From Gemmatimonadaceae bacterium (GTDB taxonomy: Bacteria > Gemmatimonadota > Gemmatimonadetes > Gemmatimonadales > Gemmatimonadaceae), in assembly GCA_017881685.1 (NCBI GenBank), contig JADGQR010000104.1, positions 1 through 39,097 of the forward strand: DNA of 39,097 bases. Reading direction: 5' to 3'. Position 1 is the first letter of the stretch, and every line of letters begins with the position of its first letter. The translations under genes and the position numbers were made by a program. Shown here piece by piece: positions 8,879-17,340 of this stretch. The notes beneath the pieces were generated by a model. The model was not told where the DNA came from and did no database searches. It saw nothing but the letters and a program-made list of their open reading frames with translations.

Positions 8879-9036
8879 ACTGACACTCCCCCCTTGTGAC
8901 CCGAATGCATCATTCGCCGTGCGATCTCGGGAGCACGAGCACGCCCAGGTGTTCTATTCGAGCTTGGCATGCCGGGGTCAAACCACCCGGTTCTCCCATT
9001 CGCTGATCACATCCACCGCCGAGGTATTGCGTCACA

Positions 9037-11229
9037 ATGGGCACACACGATGCGCGCCGAAAATCTCTTGTCGTAGCCGGTCTTTCCCTGGCTCTATCAT
9101 CCTTTACAGCAGCTCGGGTCGGAGCTCAATCGCCCGCCCCGGCAGACACGGCAGCTGCGACAGTGCTGAACAAGGTCACGGTCACTGCAACACGGAATCC
9201 GAAAACAGTGTTCCACACGGCGAGTCCTGTTGTGGTCGTGGACAGCACGCGAATTCGGTCGACACTTCCGAACGGTGTGGCCGAGCTGCTTCGCGAGTCA
9301 CCGGGCGTGGACATCACCGGCACGGGCGCAAATCAGGGACGGCCGATCATCAGAGGACAGCGCGGACAGCGCATTCTCCTTCTCGAGGACGGAATCCGGC
9401 TGAACAACACTCGAAGACAACAGGATTTCGGAGAAATCCCAGCGCTGGTCGGTCTCGATGCAATCGATCGCGTCGAAGTCGTGCGTGGGCCTGCTTCGGT
9501 GCTCTACGGAACAGACGCAATCGGGGGAGTGATCAACCTCATTACCATGCAACCGACGTATGGCGGTACAGGCAGCAGGATCAATGGCCGCGCGAGCTAC
9601 AACTACAGCACGAGCGATCGTCAGCAGAGACCGTCGACAGCTATCTCGGGACAGGTCGGACGGTTCGGCTTCATTGCGGCGGGCTCGTATCGGGATGCGA
9701 GAGCATACGACGCACCAGCAGGCACTTTCGGAAACGTCAAGCTCACCAATCAGACGCGGGTCAACGACACCGGCGTTCGGGACGAATCAGTCCTGCTCCA
9801 GGGGGGTTACGGATTCACGGAACATCAGAGCCTGTCCGCGAAGGTTTCGCGCTACACGGCACATGATGCGGGCTTCGGCTTCGTCGAAAACGCGGCTCTT
9901 GGCCAGACTGATGCGCCGACAATTCAGATTCGGTATCCGGATCAGACATACCAGAAGCTGACGCTCGAGTATCGCGCCAATGCACTCGGGCTGCCATTCG
10001 CCGACCGCGCAGACGTCACCGGGTATACCAGCAGTAACGAACGATCGCTGACTCTCGGAGTGTTTGTCCCCTTCGGACCGGGAACCCCGCCCGGTGCAGG
10101 CGTGCGAGTCGACAGCCGCAACTTCACGGACGTCCGGACCGATGGCTTCCGCGCCGAGGCTTCAAAGGCCCTCGGAAGAAGCCTCGTGACGTACGGGTTG
10201 GATTTTTTCCGCGATCACTCTGACAACTCGGACTCGAGCGTAACCGCAGTCCTTGGATTCGGACCGCCGCAGCCGCAGCTCAACGATACAGCGACGACTC
10301 CCAACGCTTCCTTCCACACAGTCGGTCTTTTCGCGCAAAGTGACATGTCGATCACGGATCGGCTGTCCGCTGTACTCGGAGCTCGATGGCAGAGTGTCAC
10401 CGCGGGCACGCGTCCAACGCCGAGAATTACTGCACCGCTTTTATCATCGACGGACGCGACGGCGGTCGGTGCGGCCAACCTGCTCTATCAGCTTACAGAC
10501 CGAGTGAACCTGATCGCATCCTTTGGCCGCGGATTCCGTTCGCCAAATCTCATCGAACGCTTTTTCAAGGGAGCGACGCCCGAAGGCTCGGGCTATCAGA
10601 TGCCGAATGCGGGACTCAAGCCGGAGCGAAGCTTCGACATCGATCTCGGAATGAAAGTCGGGACAGCGCGCCTGTACGCCGAAGGCTTTGTGTTCAGGAA
10701 CGACGTGCGCGACGGAATCCGGATTGCGCCAACGGGCACAAAAGTCGGCCCGTTCGACGCGTATCAGAATGTGAATGTGGACAGGATTCGCGACCAGGGC
10801 GCCGAGATGATGGTTCAGGCCGGACTCGTGAGCGGATTCTCGGTTGGTGGCACATACACTCGTTACTCGTCGAAGAATGTGCTGGAGCCGCTCAATCCGG
10901 TGGGCGATACTTATTCGTCGAAGATCACCGGTTCTCTCGGCTGGCGGTCGCCGTCGGGCAAACTCTGGAGCGAGTATTCACTTCGCATGAATGGCGAGCG
11001 AAAGGATGTGGACCTTGGTTCCAGCCCTGTCGGTGCAGTGCTGCCGAGCTTCACCGTGCATTCGATACGCGGCGGTGCAAAGCTGTTCACCGTGGGCTCG
11101 GTCTCGAACGATCTGACCGTCGTCGTGAACAACCTCACCAACGTTCTGTACGCCGAGTTCTCGAACGCCAGCTTCTTCCGTCCCGAGCCAAAGCGGTCCC
11201 TGGCAGTCTCGTGGACACTCGGCTTCTGA
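9037..11229 (+). CDS. TonB-dependent outer-membrane receptor
   Basis: This 730-residue receptor takes up a large or scarce ligand across the outer membrane with energy from TonB-ExbBD. A signal peptide spans about residues 1-31 (RRKSLVVAGLSLALSSF ... VGAQ). It is followed by a TonB box around 46-53 (KVTVTATR), the plug domain (LLRESPGVDITGTG, IRGQRGQRILLLEDGIRL, DRVEVVRGPASVLYGTDAIGGVINLIT) and a beta barrel ending in the usual aromatic residue (SLAVSWTLGF). The plug and the short C-terminal barrel motif (NLTNVLY) are like receptors for heme, cobalamin or siderophores. No riboswitch or Fur-type site was recognised upstream, so the ligand is open. A polytopic membrane gene begins 7 bases after the stop and is probably co-transcribed. 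Confidence 0.93.
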   Translation: MGTHDARRKSLVVAGLSLALSSFTAARVGAQSPAPADTAAATVLNKVTVTATRNPKTVFHTASPVVVVDSTRIRSTLPNGVAELLRESPGVDITGTGANQGRPIIRGQRGQRILLLEDGIRLNNTRRQQDFGEIPALVGLDAIDRVEVVRGPASVLYGTDAIGGVINLITMQPTYGGTGSRINGRASYNYSTSDRQQRPSTAISGQVGRFGFIAAGSYRDARAYDAPAGTFGNVKLTNQTRVNDTGVRDESVLLQGGYGFTEHQSLSAKVSRYTAHDAGFGFVENAALGQTDAPTIQIRYPDQTYQKLTLEYRANALGLPFADRADVTGYTSSNERSLTLGVFVPFGPGTPPGAGVRVDSRNFTDVRTDGFRAEASKALGRSLVTYGLDFFRDHSDNSDSSVTAVLGFGPPQPQLNDTATTPNASFHTVGLFAQSDMSITDRLSAVLGARWQSVTAGTRPTPRITAPLLSSTDATAVGAANLLYQLTDRVNLIASFGRGFRSPNLIERFFKGATPEGSGYQMPNAGLKPERSFDIDLGMKVGTARLYAEGFVFRNDVRDGIRIAPTGTKVGPFDAYQNVNVDRIRDQGAEMMVQAGLVSGFSVGGTYTRYSSKNVLEPLNPVGDTYSSKITGSLGWRSPSGKLWSEYSLRMNGERKDVDLGSSPVGAVLPSFTVHSIRGGAKLFTVGSVSNDLTVVVNNLTNVLYAEFSNASFFRPEPKRSLAVSWTLGF

Positions 11230-11236
11230 GATCTTG

Positions 11237-11944
11237 ATGCGAGGACCTGAATTGGTTGGCTATCTGCCGATCGCATCGACAATCATCTCGCTTGCGTTCG
11301 CCGCGCGGCTGTTCGTGCGGTACCGCGAGCGAGGTGGTACGCATCACCTGTGGTGGATCGTCGGCATGCTGACGTACGGAGCCGGAACGCTGACTGAATC
11401 GCTCACAACGCTCACCGGGTGGCACGAGCCAGTGTTTCGCGCATGGTACATCACGGGAGCGTTGCTCGGTGGAGCGCCACTGGCTCAGGGCACTGTCTAT
11501 CTGCTCATGAAGCGGCAGACGGCGAACAGATTGACGGTCGTAGTCGCGTCGATCGTTGTCATCGCCGCAACGTGCGTCATTCTTTCACCGATCAACTATG
11601 CCGGGGTCGAGCCGTACAAGCTCACCGGAAAAGTTCTGGAATGGCACTGGGTCCGGATGTTCAGTCCGTTCATCAATCTTTATGCGGTGACGTTCCTGAT
11701 CGGCGGAGCGATCTTCTCGGCCTTCCGGTACAAGCGCCAGCGCGAGACTTATCACCGCTACGTGGGAAATCTGCTGATCGCGGTCGGTGCACTGCTTCCC
11801 GGAATTGGCGGAACGTTCACGAGATTCGGTCACACTGAAGTGCTTTACGTGACGGAGCTGATCGGACTCATGTTCATCTACGCCGGCTTCAAGTTCAACA
11901 CTGCTCCAGCGGCGGCTTCCATGCCCGTTGCAATAGCTGCCTAG
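11237..11944 (+). CDS. Polytopic membrane protein of unknown function
   Basis: A 235-residue protein with about seven hydrophobic segments, beginning MRGPELVGYLPIASTIISLAFAARLFVRY, where RYRERGG is the first cytoplasmic loop. The layout resembles seven-helix sensory domains fused to kinases or cyclases, but no output domain follows. The ORF track begins at a TTG at 11234; the adjacent ATG at 11237 is the simpler choice. There is no clear ribosome site in the short gap after the TonB receptor, which suggests coupling to it. I do not recognise a named family. A role tied to the receptor is inferred only from position. Confidence 0.7.
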   Translation: MRGPELVGYLPIASTIISLAFAARLFVRYRERGGTHHLWWIVGMLTYGAGTLTESLTTLTGWHEPVFRAWYITGALLGGAPLAQGTVYLLMKRQTANRLTVVVASIVVIAATCVILSPINYAGVEPYKLTGKVLEWHWVRMFSPFINLYAVTFLIGGAIFSAFRYKRQRETYHRYVGNLLIAVGALLPGIGGTFTRFGHTEVLYVTELIGLMFIYAGFKFNTAPAAASMPVAIAA

Positions 11945-11961
11945 CTGCAGATCGGATCCCG

Positions 11962-12540
11962 CTAGTCCGGGCTTTCCAGCCTCGATGTTTCAACGATTTC
12001 GGTCTCTGCCTCGATCTTGTCGAGCATATCCTGCGGAGCGATCTCGCGAAGAAGGTCGAGGATCTCGGGATCAAGTGCTGCATTGAGCCCCATTTTGTCG
12101 CTGATCGCTGCTACAATCCGAAGAACGTGAGTGACCTCATTCTCGGTGAGCAGACCCACTTGCAGGTCGAGTTGGTTCCGCAGCGCGGCCTGCTCAGACA
12201 TTCGGTTCTGCGCGATGAGCACGAATGTCGCCACGAATATCGCCTCGATCGAAGCGACAGTTCCCAGAACATTGAAGGACGTATCGTACCGCGGAATTCC
12301 TGGAATCCACCCGACGTCTCCGATCACCCAGAGGCCGAAGAAAACCAGGTGGAAGTAGACGAATTTCATGCTTCCGGCAAAGCGGGATATCGCGACCGCG
12401 ATGCGCTCTCCGGTGCTTCGCATCTTCTCCTGCTCGGCCGCGTGCTCGACTAGGGCGCGGACATTTCGCTCGATTACTGGTGTAGGGCGGGGCTTTCGGC
12501 GGCGTGATGGATGTTCGGCCTTCCCGGCTTCGTCGGCCAT
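11962..12540 (-). CDS. DUF1003 membrane protein
   Basis: A 192-residue protein of family DUF1003 (PF06210). The N-terminal 45 residues are basic and hydrophilic (RRRKPRPTPVIERN). Two closely spaced helices follow: FVYFHLVFFGLWVIGDVG and FNVLGTVASIEAIFVATFVLIAQNRM. The C-terminal half is a charged helical domain (RNQLDLQVGLLTENEVTHVLRIVAAI). The conserved Q/N-RM.E...R.....D pattern after the second helix is typical of the family, whose function is not known. Its ATG overlaps the stop of the ABC ATPase gene by one base (TGATG), so it is translated from the same message as the transporter. That coupling suggests a shared role, but it could be a chance operon arrangement. Confidence 0.88.
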   Translation of the reverse strand: MADEAGKAEHPSRRRKPRPTPVIERNVRALVEHAAEQEKMRSTGERIAVAISRFAGSMKFVYFHLVFFGLWVIGDVGWIPGIPRYDTSFNVLGTVASIEAIFVATFVLIAQNRMSEQAALRNQLDLQVGLLTENEVTHVLRIVAAISDKMGLNAALDPEILDLLREIAPQDMLDKIEAETEIVETSRLESPD

Positions 12541-13337
12541 CAGGCAGGGGGACGATTGGCGACTGCGAATTCGACCGTGTATCGGAGCTCGGTGAATCGA
12601 CGGAGAAGATCGTTTGCATCGAGGCCTGCGCGCTCATCTCCCGACAGGTCGGCCAGAATTTCGCCGCGATGGACCATGATGGTTCTGTCTCCCTGCTCGA
12701 GCGCCTGCTCCATGCTGTGAGTGACCATCAGCGTCGTGAGCTTGTTTTCGCGCACGACGTCATCGGTGATTTTGATTATCTGGTCGGCCGCGCGTGGATC
12801 GAGCGCGGCGGTGTGCTCATCGAGCAACAGGAGTTGCGGTCGTTTGAGTGTCGCCATCAAAAGCGTTATTGCCTGTCGTTGTCCACCGGACAGTGTTCCC
12901 ATGGTCGCACGAAGTCGTCCCTCGAGACGCATGCCGAGACCCTTGACAAGCTCGTGATAGCGATCGAGCGCAGACCGGCTCAGTCCGACCCGCAGTCCGC
13001 GCCGCTCACCACGCAATTCAGCCATCCGGAGATTCTCACCAACGCTCATCGATGGGCACGTTCCTTTGAAGGGATCCTGAAAAACGCGGCCGATCAGGGA
13101 CGCGCGCCTGAACTCGGGCTGGCGCGTGACATCGATTCCCGCTATTCGAATTGTTCCCCCGTCGGGAAGAAAAGTTCCCGCGACGGCATTGAGCAACGTC
13201 GATTTGCCGGAACCGTTCGTACCGATGACCGTGACGAACTGCCCAGTGGGAATGACGAGGTCGATGCCACGGAGCGCGGGCACGCGCTCGCCACCAGGCT
13301 GCGTAAAAGTTTTCTCGAGCCGTTCGATCTCGATCAT
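12540..13337 (-). CDS. ABC transporter ATP-binding protein (COG1101 type)
   Basis: A 265-residue cytoplasmic ATPase that powers the fused substrate-binding/permease protein encoded just upstream. Walker A is GTNGSGKST (about 39-47), the signature is TLSGGQ, Walker B is LLLLDEHTAALD and the switch His is in VTHSM. DEHTAALD in place of the common DEPTSALD is typical of the COG1101 ATPases that partner COG4120 permeases and COG2984 binding proteins. The ORF-track frame extends upstream to 13841, but that part lies inside the permease gene. The ATG at 13337 overlaps the TGA of the permease gene in an ATGA quartet, which indicates translational coupling and fixes the start. Confidence 0.93.
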   Translation of the reverse strand: MIEIERLEKTFTQPGGERVPALRGIDLVIPTGQFVTVIGTNGSGKSTLLNAVAGTFLPDGGTIRIAGIDVTRQPEFRRASLIGRVFQDPFKGTCPSMSVGENLRMAELRGERRGLRVGLSRSALDRYHELVKGLGMRLEGRLRATMGTLSGGQRQAITLLMATLKRPQLLLLDEHTAALDPRAADQIIKITDDVVRENKLTTLMVTHSMEQALEQGDRTIMVHRGEILADLSGDERAGLDANDLLRRFTELRYTVEFAVANRPPA

Positions 13338-15268
13338 TTCGCGGTACGGAAAGCGGATCTGGTAACACGAAGCTTCGGCAACGCGAGCGCCGCGAGGACG
13401 AACGCAGCAGTCGCAAGCTTGAGGTCGATCGGATTTAGTCCCATCCGAAGCGCGAGCGCGACCATTCCGCGGAACAGAATTGCTCCCGCCGCCACCATGA
13501 TGATCGTGTAGCCGAGTCCGCGCTTGTTGAACAGCAGGGTTTCTCCCATGATCACCGCCGCCATTCCGGCGACAAGGGTGCCCACGCCCATCGCGACATC
13601 GGCAAAGCCCTGCTGCTGCGCCATGAGCGCTCCGGAGAACGCAACGAGCCCGTTCGCGATGGCGAGCCCGAGCTCGATCATCCGACGCTGATCGACACCC
13701 TGCGCAGTGATCATCGCTGGATTGTCGCCCACGGCGCGCATCGCCATTCCGAAATCGGTTCGCAGGAACCACGCGAGGATGAGACCGAGTACCACGGTTA
13801 TGAAGAAGAAGAGCACGCCGAGCGAGAGGTCGTCCGACCATCCCTGCGACGCGGGAATGATTGCATGGACATCAGCGACGAGAGTCCGTACGTCGAGCAG
13901 TGAAATGTTCGACTTGCCCATCACGTGCAGGTTCACCGAGTAGAGCGCCGTCATCACCAGAATTCCGGCGAGAAGATCTTTCACGCCAAGTCGTGTGTGC
14001 AGCAAGCCCGTGACATAGCCAGCGACCATTCCAGCAAGTACGGCAACGCCGGTCGCGAGGAGCGGATCTTTTCCGCTAACAATCATCGCCGCAGCCACAG
14101 CCGCGCCGAGGGTAAAGCTTCCGTCAGGTGTGATGTCGGCGAACCGGAGCACGCGCGACGACAGATAGACTCCCCATGCAAGCGCAGCGAACGCGAGCCC
14201 CTGCGTGATCGCCACGAGCCAGAACTCGAATGGATTGTTGCCGCGTCTTGCGGGTTGTTGCGTTATTGCCTGCGGACCAGCCGTCGACGTCTTCGCTTCC
14301 GGGTTCCCGCCGATGACTGAATCAGCGCGCGCCAGGATCGCTGGCGGAATCGTGACGCCGTATGCCCGCGCCGAGGCGAGATCGACAACGAGCGACCGTT
14401 TTTTCTCGGATTGGAATGGAATTGTGGCCGGATCAGCTCCGCGGAGAACCCGGATCATGATCAGGCCCATGTCGTACCCGTTCGCGTAAAAGCTGAGACC
14501 AAGCGCAATCGGCGCTCCCTGAAAACTCGTCGTGGTTCCGACGAGCGGCATGTTCGCCTGCCTCGTCGATTTCACCACCGCTGAGAACGCGCCGCCGATC
14601 ATCACGCTCGGGATTTGTACTACGCCGCGCGCGCCCTGCGCCTTGAGCGCCTGAATGCCGGCGGCGATGTCGCCAGGGCCCGTGCATGCGACCGTAATGA
14701 GACGCACTCCAGCCGCAGCCGCACCCGCTTTCGCCTTCTCCAGATAGAACTCGGCGAATGGATCAGCGGGATCGAAGAGCGTTCCCCACTCTTTCACGTC
14801 GGGAAATGTTTCGTGTGCGAGGACAACCGCAGAATCGACAGGAAGAGGGATCTCCGCGCCGGTTATGTTCGGCCGATGATTCGCCGGCGACGTGCCTGCG
14901 CCAATCACGTAAGGATTTGCGACTGCGCCGAAGATGATCGGGCGATCCGTTATCGACTTGAGCGCCGCCTGGGTTGCGACCGAAGAAACCGTCGCGACAT
15001 GAGTGACTCCCTGCTGCTGGAAGTCGCTCATGATCAAACCGAGCGCGGGGATGTCTCCCTGCGCGTTTCGCTCGATGACGGTAATCGTCTTGTCGGGCAC
15101 GAATCCCGAGTCCGCGAGAGCCTTGAAAAATCCGGCCCGCGCCTCATCCAGCGTGGCGACTGAAGAGACTTGCGCGTATCCGATGACGATCTTCCTTGCA
15201 TCGGATTTTCCGCAGGCGAGGGTCATCGTCAGCGGAAGCAGACGTGTTAACCGGCGCAGCTTCGTCAC
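13334..15268 (-). CDS. Fused ABC substrate-binding protein and permease
   Basis: One 644-residue protein joins two parts that are normally separate. Residues about 25-315 are an ABC_sub_bind protein (PF04392/COG2984: IVIGYAQVSSVATLDEARAGF ... VTHVATVSSVATQAAL). A disordered linker follows (EAKTSTAGPQAITQQPARRG), then residues about 343-640 form a BPD_transp_2 permease (COG4120: FADITPDGSFTLGAAVAA, LLAGILVMTALYSVNLHVMG, FRTDFGMAMRAVGDNPAMITAQG). The N-terminus KLRRLTRLLPLTMTLACG is a signal peptide with a probable lipobox-like Cys, which puts the binding domain outside the membrane. I chose GTG at 15268; the ORF track uses TTG at 15328, and neither has a good ribosome site. Relatives carry tryptophan or other amino acids or nucleosides; the substrate here is unknown. 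Confidence 0.9.
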   Translation of the reverse strand: MTKLRRLTRLLPLTMTLACGKSDARKIVIGYAQVSSVATLDEARAGFFKALADSGFVPDKTITVIERNAQGDIPALGLIMSDFQQQGVTHVATVSSVATQAALKSITDRPIIFGAVANPYVIGAGTSPANHRPNITGAEIPLPVDSAVVLAHETFPDVKEWGTLFDPADPFAEFYLEKAKAGAAAAGVRLITVACTGPGDIAAGIQALKAQGARGVVQIPSVMIGGAFSAVVKSTRQANMPLVGTTTSFQGAPIALGLSFYANGYDMGLIMIRVLRGADPATIPFQSEKKRSLVVDLASARAYGVTIPPAILARADSVIGGNPEAKTSTAGPQAITQQPARRGNNPFEFWLVAITQGLAFAALAWGVYLSSRVLRFADITPDGSFTLGAAVAAAMIVSGKDPLLATGVAVLAGMVAGYVTGLLHTRLGVKDLLAGILVMTALYSVNLHVMGKSNISLLDVRTLVADVHAIIPASQGWSDDLSLGVLFFFITVVLGLILAWFLRTDFGMAMRAVGDNPAMITAQGVDQRRMIELGLAIANGLVAFSGALMAQQQGFADVAMGVGTLVAGMAAVIMGETLLFNKRGLGYTIIMVAAGAILFRGMVALALRMGLNPIDLKLATAAFVLAALALPKLRVTRSAFRTAK

Positions 15269-15540
15269 GACTGGACGATAATCATGGAGCTCCGTCAGAG
15301 TTGATTGTTGCGCTTGGCCACGAGGCAAATAGCGCCTCGGGGCGTTTCAATCAAGGATTTTCTTTCGTCAGGATGGCTCGGTGCAGGCCGATACCGCAGG
15401 CGCGAACAGGGCCAGAATTGCCCTGGGCGTTGCACAGGTCGAGCGAATATGCATCAGGAGTCGAAGTCTGAAAAGTAAAACGGAATTCCCACCAACCCCG
15501 CTCACTTTATCGACAACGACTCCCGATGTCAAAAATTCTT

Positions 15541-16200
15541 TTATTCGTTCGATGACTGTAGCGAGGCTGTAACGATGCTGAGTGGATCTATCAGAGGCCG
15601 CACCGCGACTGCAAAGTGGACAGTTACTGTGTTTCTGACGCGCAGCAATCCAAGAAAACGTTTCGGCGGTGCCACTCCAAAATCACGGACATCCATCTCC
15701 CGCTCGCCGACCAGCATCAGGCAACCGTTCACGTCACGCAGGATTGTCCCCTGGAACACGACGTTCCGCTCGACGCCGGCGATGCGCAGTGCACCATTCA
15801 TTCTGATCCTCGGAACGATGCCGGAGCTCTCGACGGCATAGTCGCTCAGCACGAAGAGGATCGAAGGATGAGTTGACGCACGGAGCGTCTCGAAGAGATG
15901 CGAATTCTGAAGCCCGATTCCGCAATCGAGCGAGCGAACCGGAACCTCGAGCGCGGCGCTTCTGATAGCCGGCACCCCGTCCAGTTTCGTCCGGACAAAT
16001 TCCTCCGGCGCCGCTTCGGTGCTCACAAACACTTCGCGAGCCGAGCAGGTGAAATTCCGGATGTTGGATGATCCAGTGAACCACACGTGGTCCTGCGACA
16101 CGCCTGGCAGTGGGATCGGCGGCCCGGCTTCAGGCGAGTGGCCCGCGCACGCCGTGAGGGAGACGCAGCAAGCAATGAGTAGCGATCGATTGTAGATCAC
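15541..16200 (-). CDS. YceI-like lipoprotein
   Basis: A 219-residue exported protein with a lipobox (SLTACAG, Cys18). The mature part resembles the YceI lipid-binding lipocalin-like fold: VWFTGSSNIRNFTCSA matches the family's first strand, LRASTHPSILFVLSDY the middle helix and strand (K/R-x-PxIxF), and MDVRDFGVAPPKRFLGLLRVRNTVTVHFAVAV the end. YceI proteins bind isoprenoids or other amphiphiles in the periplasm. Four or more cysteines in the mature region may form disulfides. The gene lies on the same strand as the transporter operon, 272 bases upstream of it; the gap 15269-15540 holds no gene, and a promoter for the operon probably lies there. Confidence 0.8.
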   Translation of the reverse strand: MIYNRSLLIACCVSLTACAGHSPEAGPPIPLPGVSQDHVWFTGSSNIRNFTCSAREVFVSTEAAPEEFVRTKLDGVPAIRSAALEVPVRSLDCGIGLQNSHLFETLRASTHPSILFVLSDYAVESSGIVPRIRMNGALRIAGVERNVVFQGTILRDVNGCLMLVGEREMDVRDFGVAPPKRFLGLLRVRNTVTVHFAVAVRPLIDPLSIVTASLQSSNE

Positions 16201-16306
16201 GGTCCCGCCTGACTGAGTGGACTGAAAGCTCGTCCTCGTCCGCTCGTGGGAGTGTCAGGCTTTGCAGGAAGGTTGGTGGGGGATTAGCCTACCCTGCCCT
16301 ACACCG

Positions 16307-16531
16307 CTATTTCGACTTCGAAGAGAAGCGTCCGAGGATCTCGCTCCAGCCCTTGGTGCTCGTCGTCCACGCTTCCTTGTTGGCGGCACGCAGGCGTGCC
16401 TCAGTCAGACCGACGGTTCGCGATTCCCTTGGGAAGCGATCGTCATCCATCTCGCGCGATGACCGGCGCGACACAGGCGCGGTCGAGCTTTTCGCTCCAC
16501 CCAATAGCCTTTTTTTCAGGCTGTCCCACAT
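16307..16531 (-). CDS. Small basic hypothetical protein
   Basis: A 74-residue reading frame, MWDSLKKRLLGGAKSS ... WSEILGRFSSKSK, rich in Ser, Arg and Lys. The ORF track starts at 16642, inside the neighbouring gene; the ATG at 16531 avoids this overlap. The ribosome site (GACGGAAA) is weak. No family is recognised. It sits downstream of two other very small genes on the same strand. It may be real, because it continues the same-strand run with short spacing, but the evidence is thin. Confidence 0.4.
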   Translation of the reverse strand: MWDSLKKRLLGGAKSSTAPVSRRSSREMDDDRFPRESRTVGLTEARLRAANKEAWTTSTKGWSEILGRFSSKSK

Positions 16532-16562
16532 TGTTGTTTCCGTCTTGAATTGTACTTGTGGA

Positions 16563-16865
16563 TCAACTCGTTTCATCTTCCAACGCGATTCGCTTGCCAT
16601 GGAATTGCTTGCACCAGTCGATGAGCTGTTGCGCGAGCTCATCGGTGGCGTGAGCTGATTCCTTCTCCGCTTTGGCGAGGATGTCCTTCACTGCGATGAT
16701 GATGAGAGTGAGCGACGTTCCTCTCGACTGCTCAGCATCTACGTACCTGCAGACGGCATCCCGCAGCTCCTTGCGGGCGGCGATCGCCATCTCCGTCTTG
16801 ACAGTGAGGACTTCCTGCAGCTCGACGCGCAGTACTTCGAATTCAGTGTTCGACTTGTCCTGCAA
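16563..16865 (-). CDS. Small hypothetical protein, paralogue A of a twin pair
   Basis: A 100-residue, mostly helical cytoplasmic protein with no signal peptide. Its core RKELRDAVCRYVDAEQSRGTSLTLIIIAVKDILAKA ... LIDWCKQFHGKR matches the order and spacing of the next gene's LRLAVRDFTVVLRDEGTNPEHVLMALKAVIYN ... ISTWCIEEFFREK. Both have an LR-x-AV helix, a G-(T)-(S/N) turn, an (A)(V/L)K helix and a WC near the end. The start is TTG at 16865 with AAAGG 8 bases ahead. An 18-base element identical to one before the twin gene lies 22 bases upstream of the start, supporting this start. I have an impression of similar small proteins in Gemmatimonadota, but no function is known to me. Confidence 0.65.
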   Translation of the reverse strand: MQDKSNTEFEVLRVELQEVLTVKTEMAIAARKELRDAVCRYVDAEQSRGTSLTLIIIAVKDILAKAEKESAHATDELAQQLIDWCKQFHGKRIALEDETS

Positions 16866-16887
16866 TGGAACGCCTTTGAAACGGGAA

Positions 16888-16917
16888 GGCGTCGCCAGAA
16901 GCGCCGGATATGCTGTC
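16888..16917 (-). repeat. Shared leader element, copy A
   Basis: On the minus strand this reads GACAGC, six bases, then GGCGCTTCTGGCGACGCC. The 18-base part is identical at 17341-17358, before the twin gene, and GACAGC recurs there too with a slightly shorter spacer. The element ends 22 bases before the TTG start of paralogue A. It is not explained by shared coding, because it falls in different frames relative to the two genes. Confidence 0.65.
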
Positions 16918-16976
16918 GGTTAGTAACCGGCGATGGTTTTCGGGCTGGTGCGATAATCCCGGTCCCATCGCAAACG

Positions 16977-17000
16977 CCGCCTCAGCTCAGGCGGTTTTTT
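16977..17000 (+). terminator. Terminator-like hairpin in plus orientation
   Basis: CCGCCT-CAGCTC-AGGCGG is followed by TTTTTT (16995-17000). It overlaps the stop codon of minus-strand paralogue B. On the minus strand the stem is not followed by a T-run, so it would act on plus-strand transcription, yet no plus-strand gene is seen upstream for several kilobases. Confidence 0.5.
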
Positions 17001-17319
17001 CCCTGAAGAATTCTTCGATACACCACGTGCTGATTCTTTCGTGAAGGCGCGATCCGCCGGCCCACTCGGTCGGATGCACTGCGATTGTCGGAAAGCTCCG
17101 GTTATAGATCACAGCTTTCAGCGCCATGAGCACATGCTCCGGATTGGTGCCTTCATCTCTCAGCACAACGGTGAAATCGCGTACAGCTAGACGAAGAGCT
17201 TCCATGGATTCGGCGCTTCGGTTGGCGGCCTGTTCCAGGGCCAGACGCAATCGCGCGCATTGCTCTTCCGGCGGAATCGGAATATGCGGCGGAAACGGCG
17301 ACCGCTGCTCTTCGTCCAT
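16987..17319 (-). CDS. Small hypothetical protein, paralogue B of a twin pair
   Basis: A 110-residue protein beginning MDEEQRSPFPPHIPIPPEEQ, a Pro-rich lead, followed by helices LRLALEQAANRSAESMEALRLAVRDFTVVLRDEG, NPEHVLMALKAVIYN and ISTWCIEEFF. The last three match paralogue A in order and key residues. The ORF track starts at a TTG at 17337; I prefer ATG 17319 because the shared 18-base leader element then lies 21 bases upstream, almost the same distance as in paralogue A. The stop lies in a terminator-like hairpin. No signal peptide, metal site or known domain is visible. Function unknown. Confidence 0.65.
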   Translation of the reverse strand: MDEEQRSPFPPHIPIPPEEQCARLRLALEQAANRSAESMEALRLAVRDFTVVLRDEGTNPEHVLMALKAVIYNRSFPTIAVHPTEWAGGSRLHERISTWCIEEFFREKTA

Positions 17320-17340
17320 GAGGTGCTCTGCGCGCAATGC

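Noticed and set aside
8149-8970. 273-residue minus-strand ORF
   Set aside because: It is antisense to the COG4705-like gene, rich in Arg, Glu and His with no recognisable motif; it is a shadow.
8815-9036. Cobalamin or other riboswitch before the TonB receptor
   Set aside because: I found no B12-box or other known core; only a nested inverted repeat is present.
10386-11237. 283-residue plus-strand ORF
   Set aside because: It is the +1 shadow of the TonB-dependent receptor barrel.
12504-13511. 335-residue plus-strand ORF
   Set aside because: It lies antisense to the ABC ATPase, whose Walker motifs are clear, so this is a shadow.
13338-13841. N-terminal extension of the ATPase frame
   Set aside because: It overlaps the conserved permease in another frame; the ATGA overlap fixes the ATPase start at 13337.
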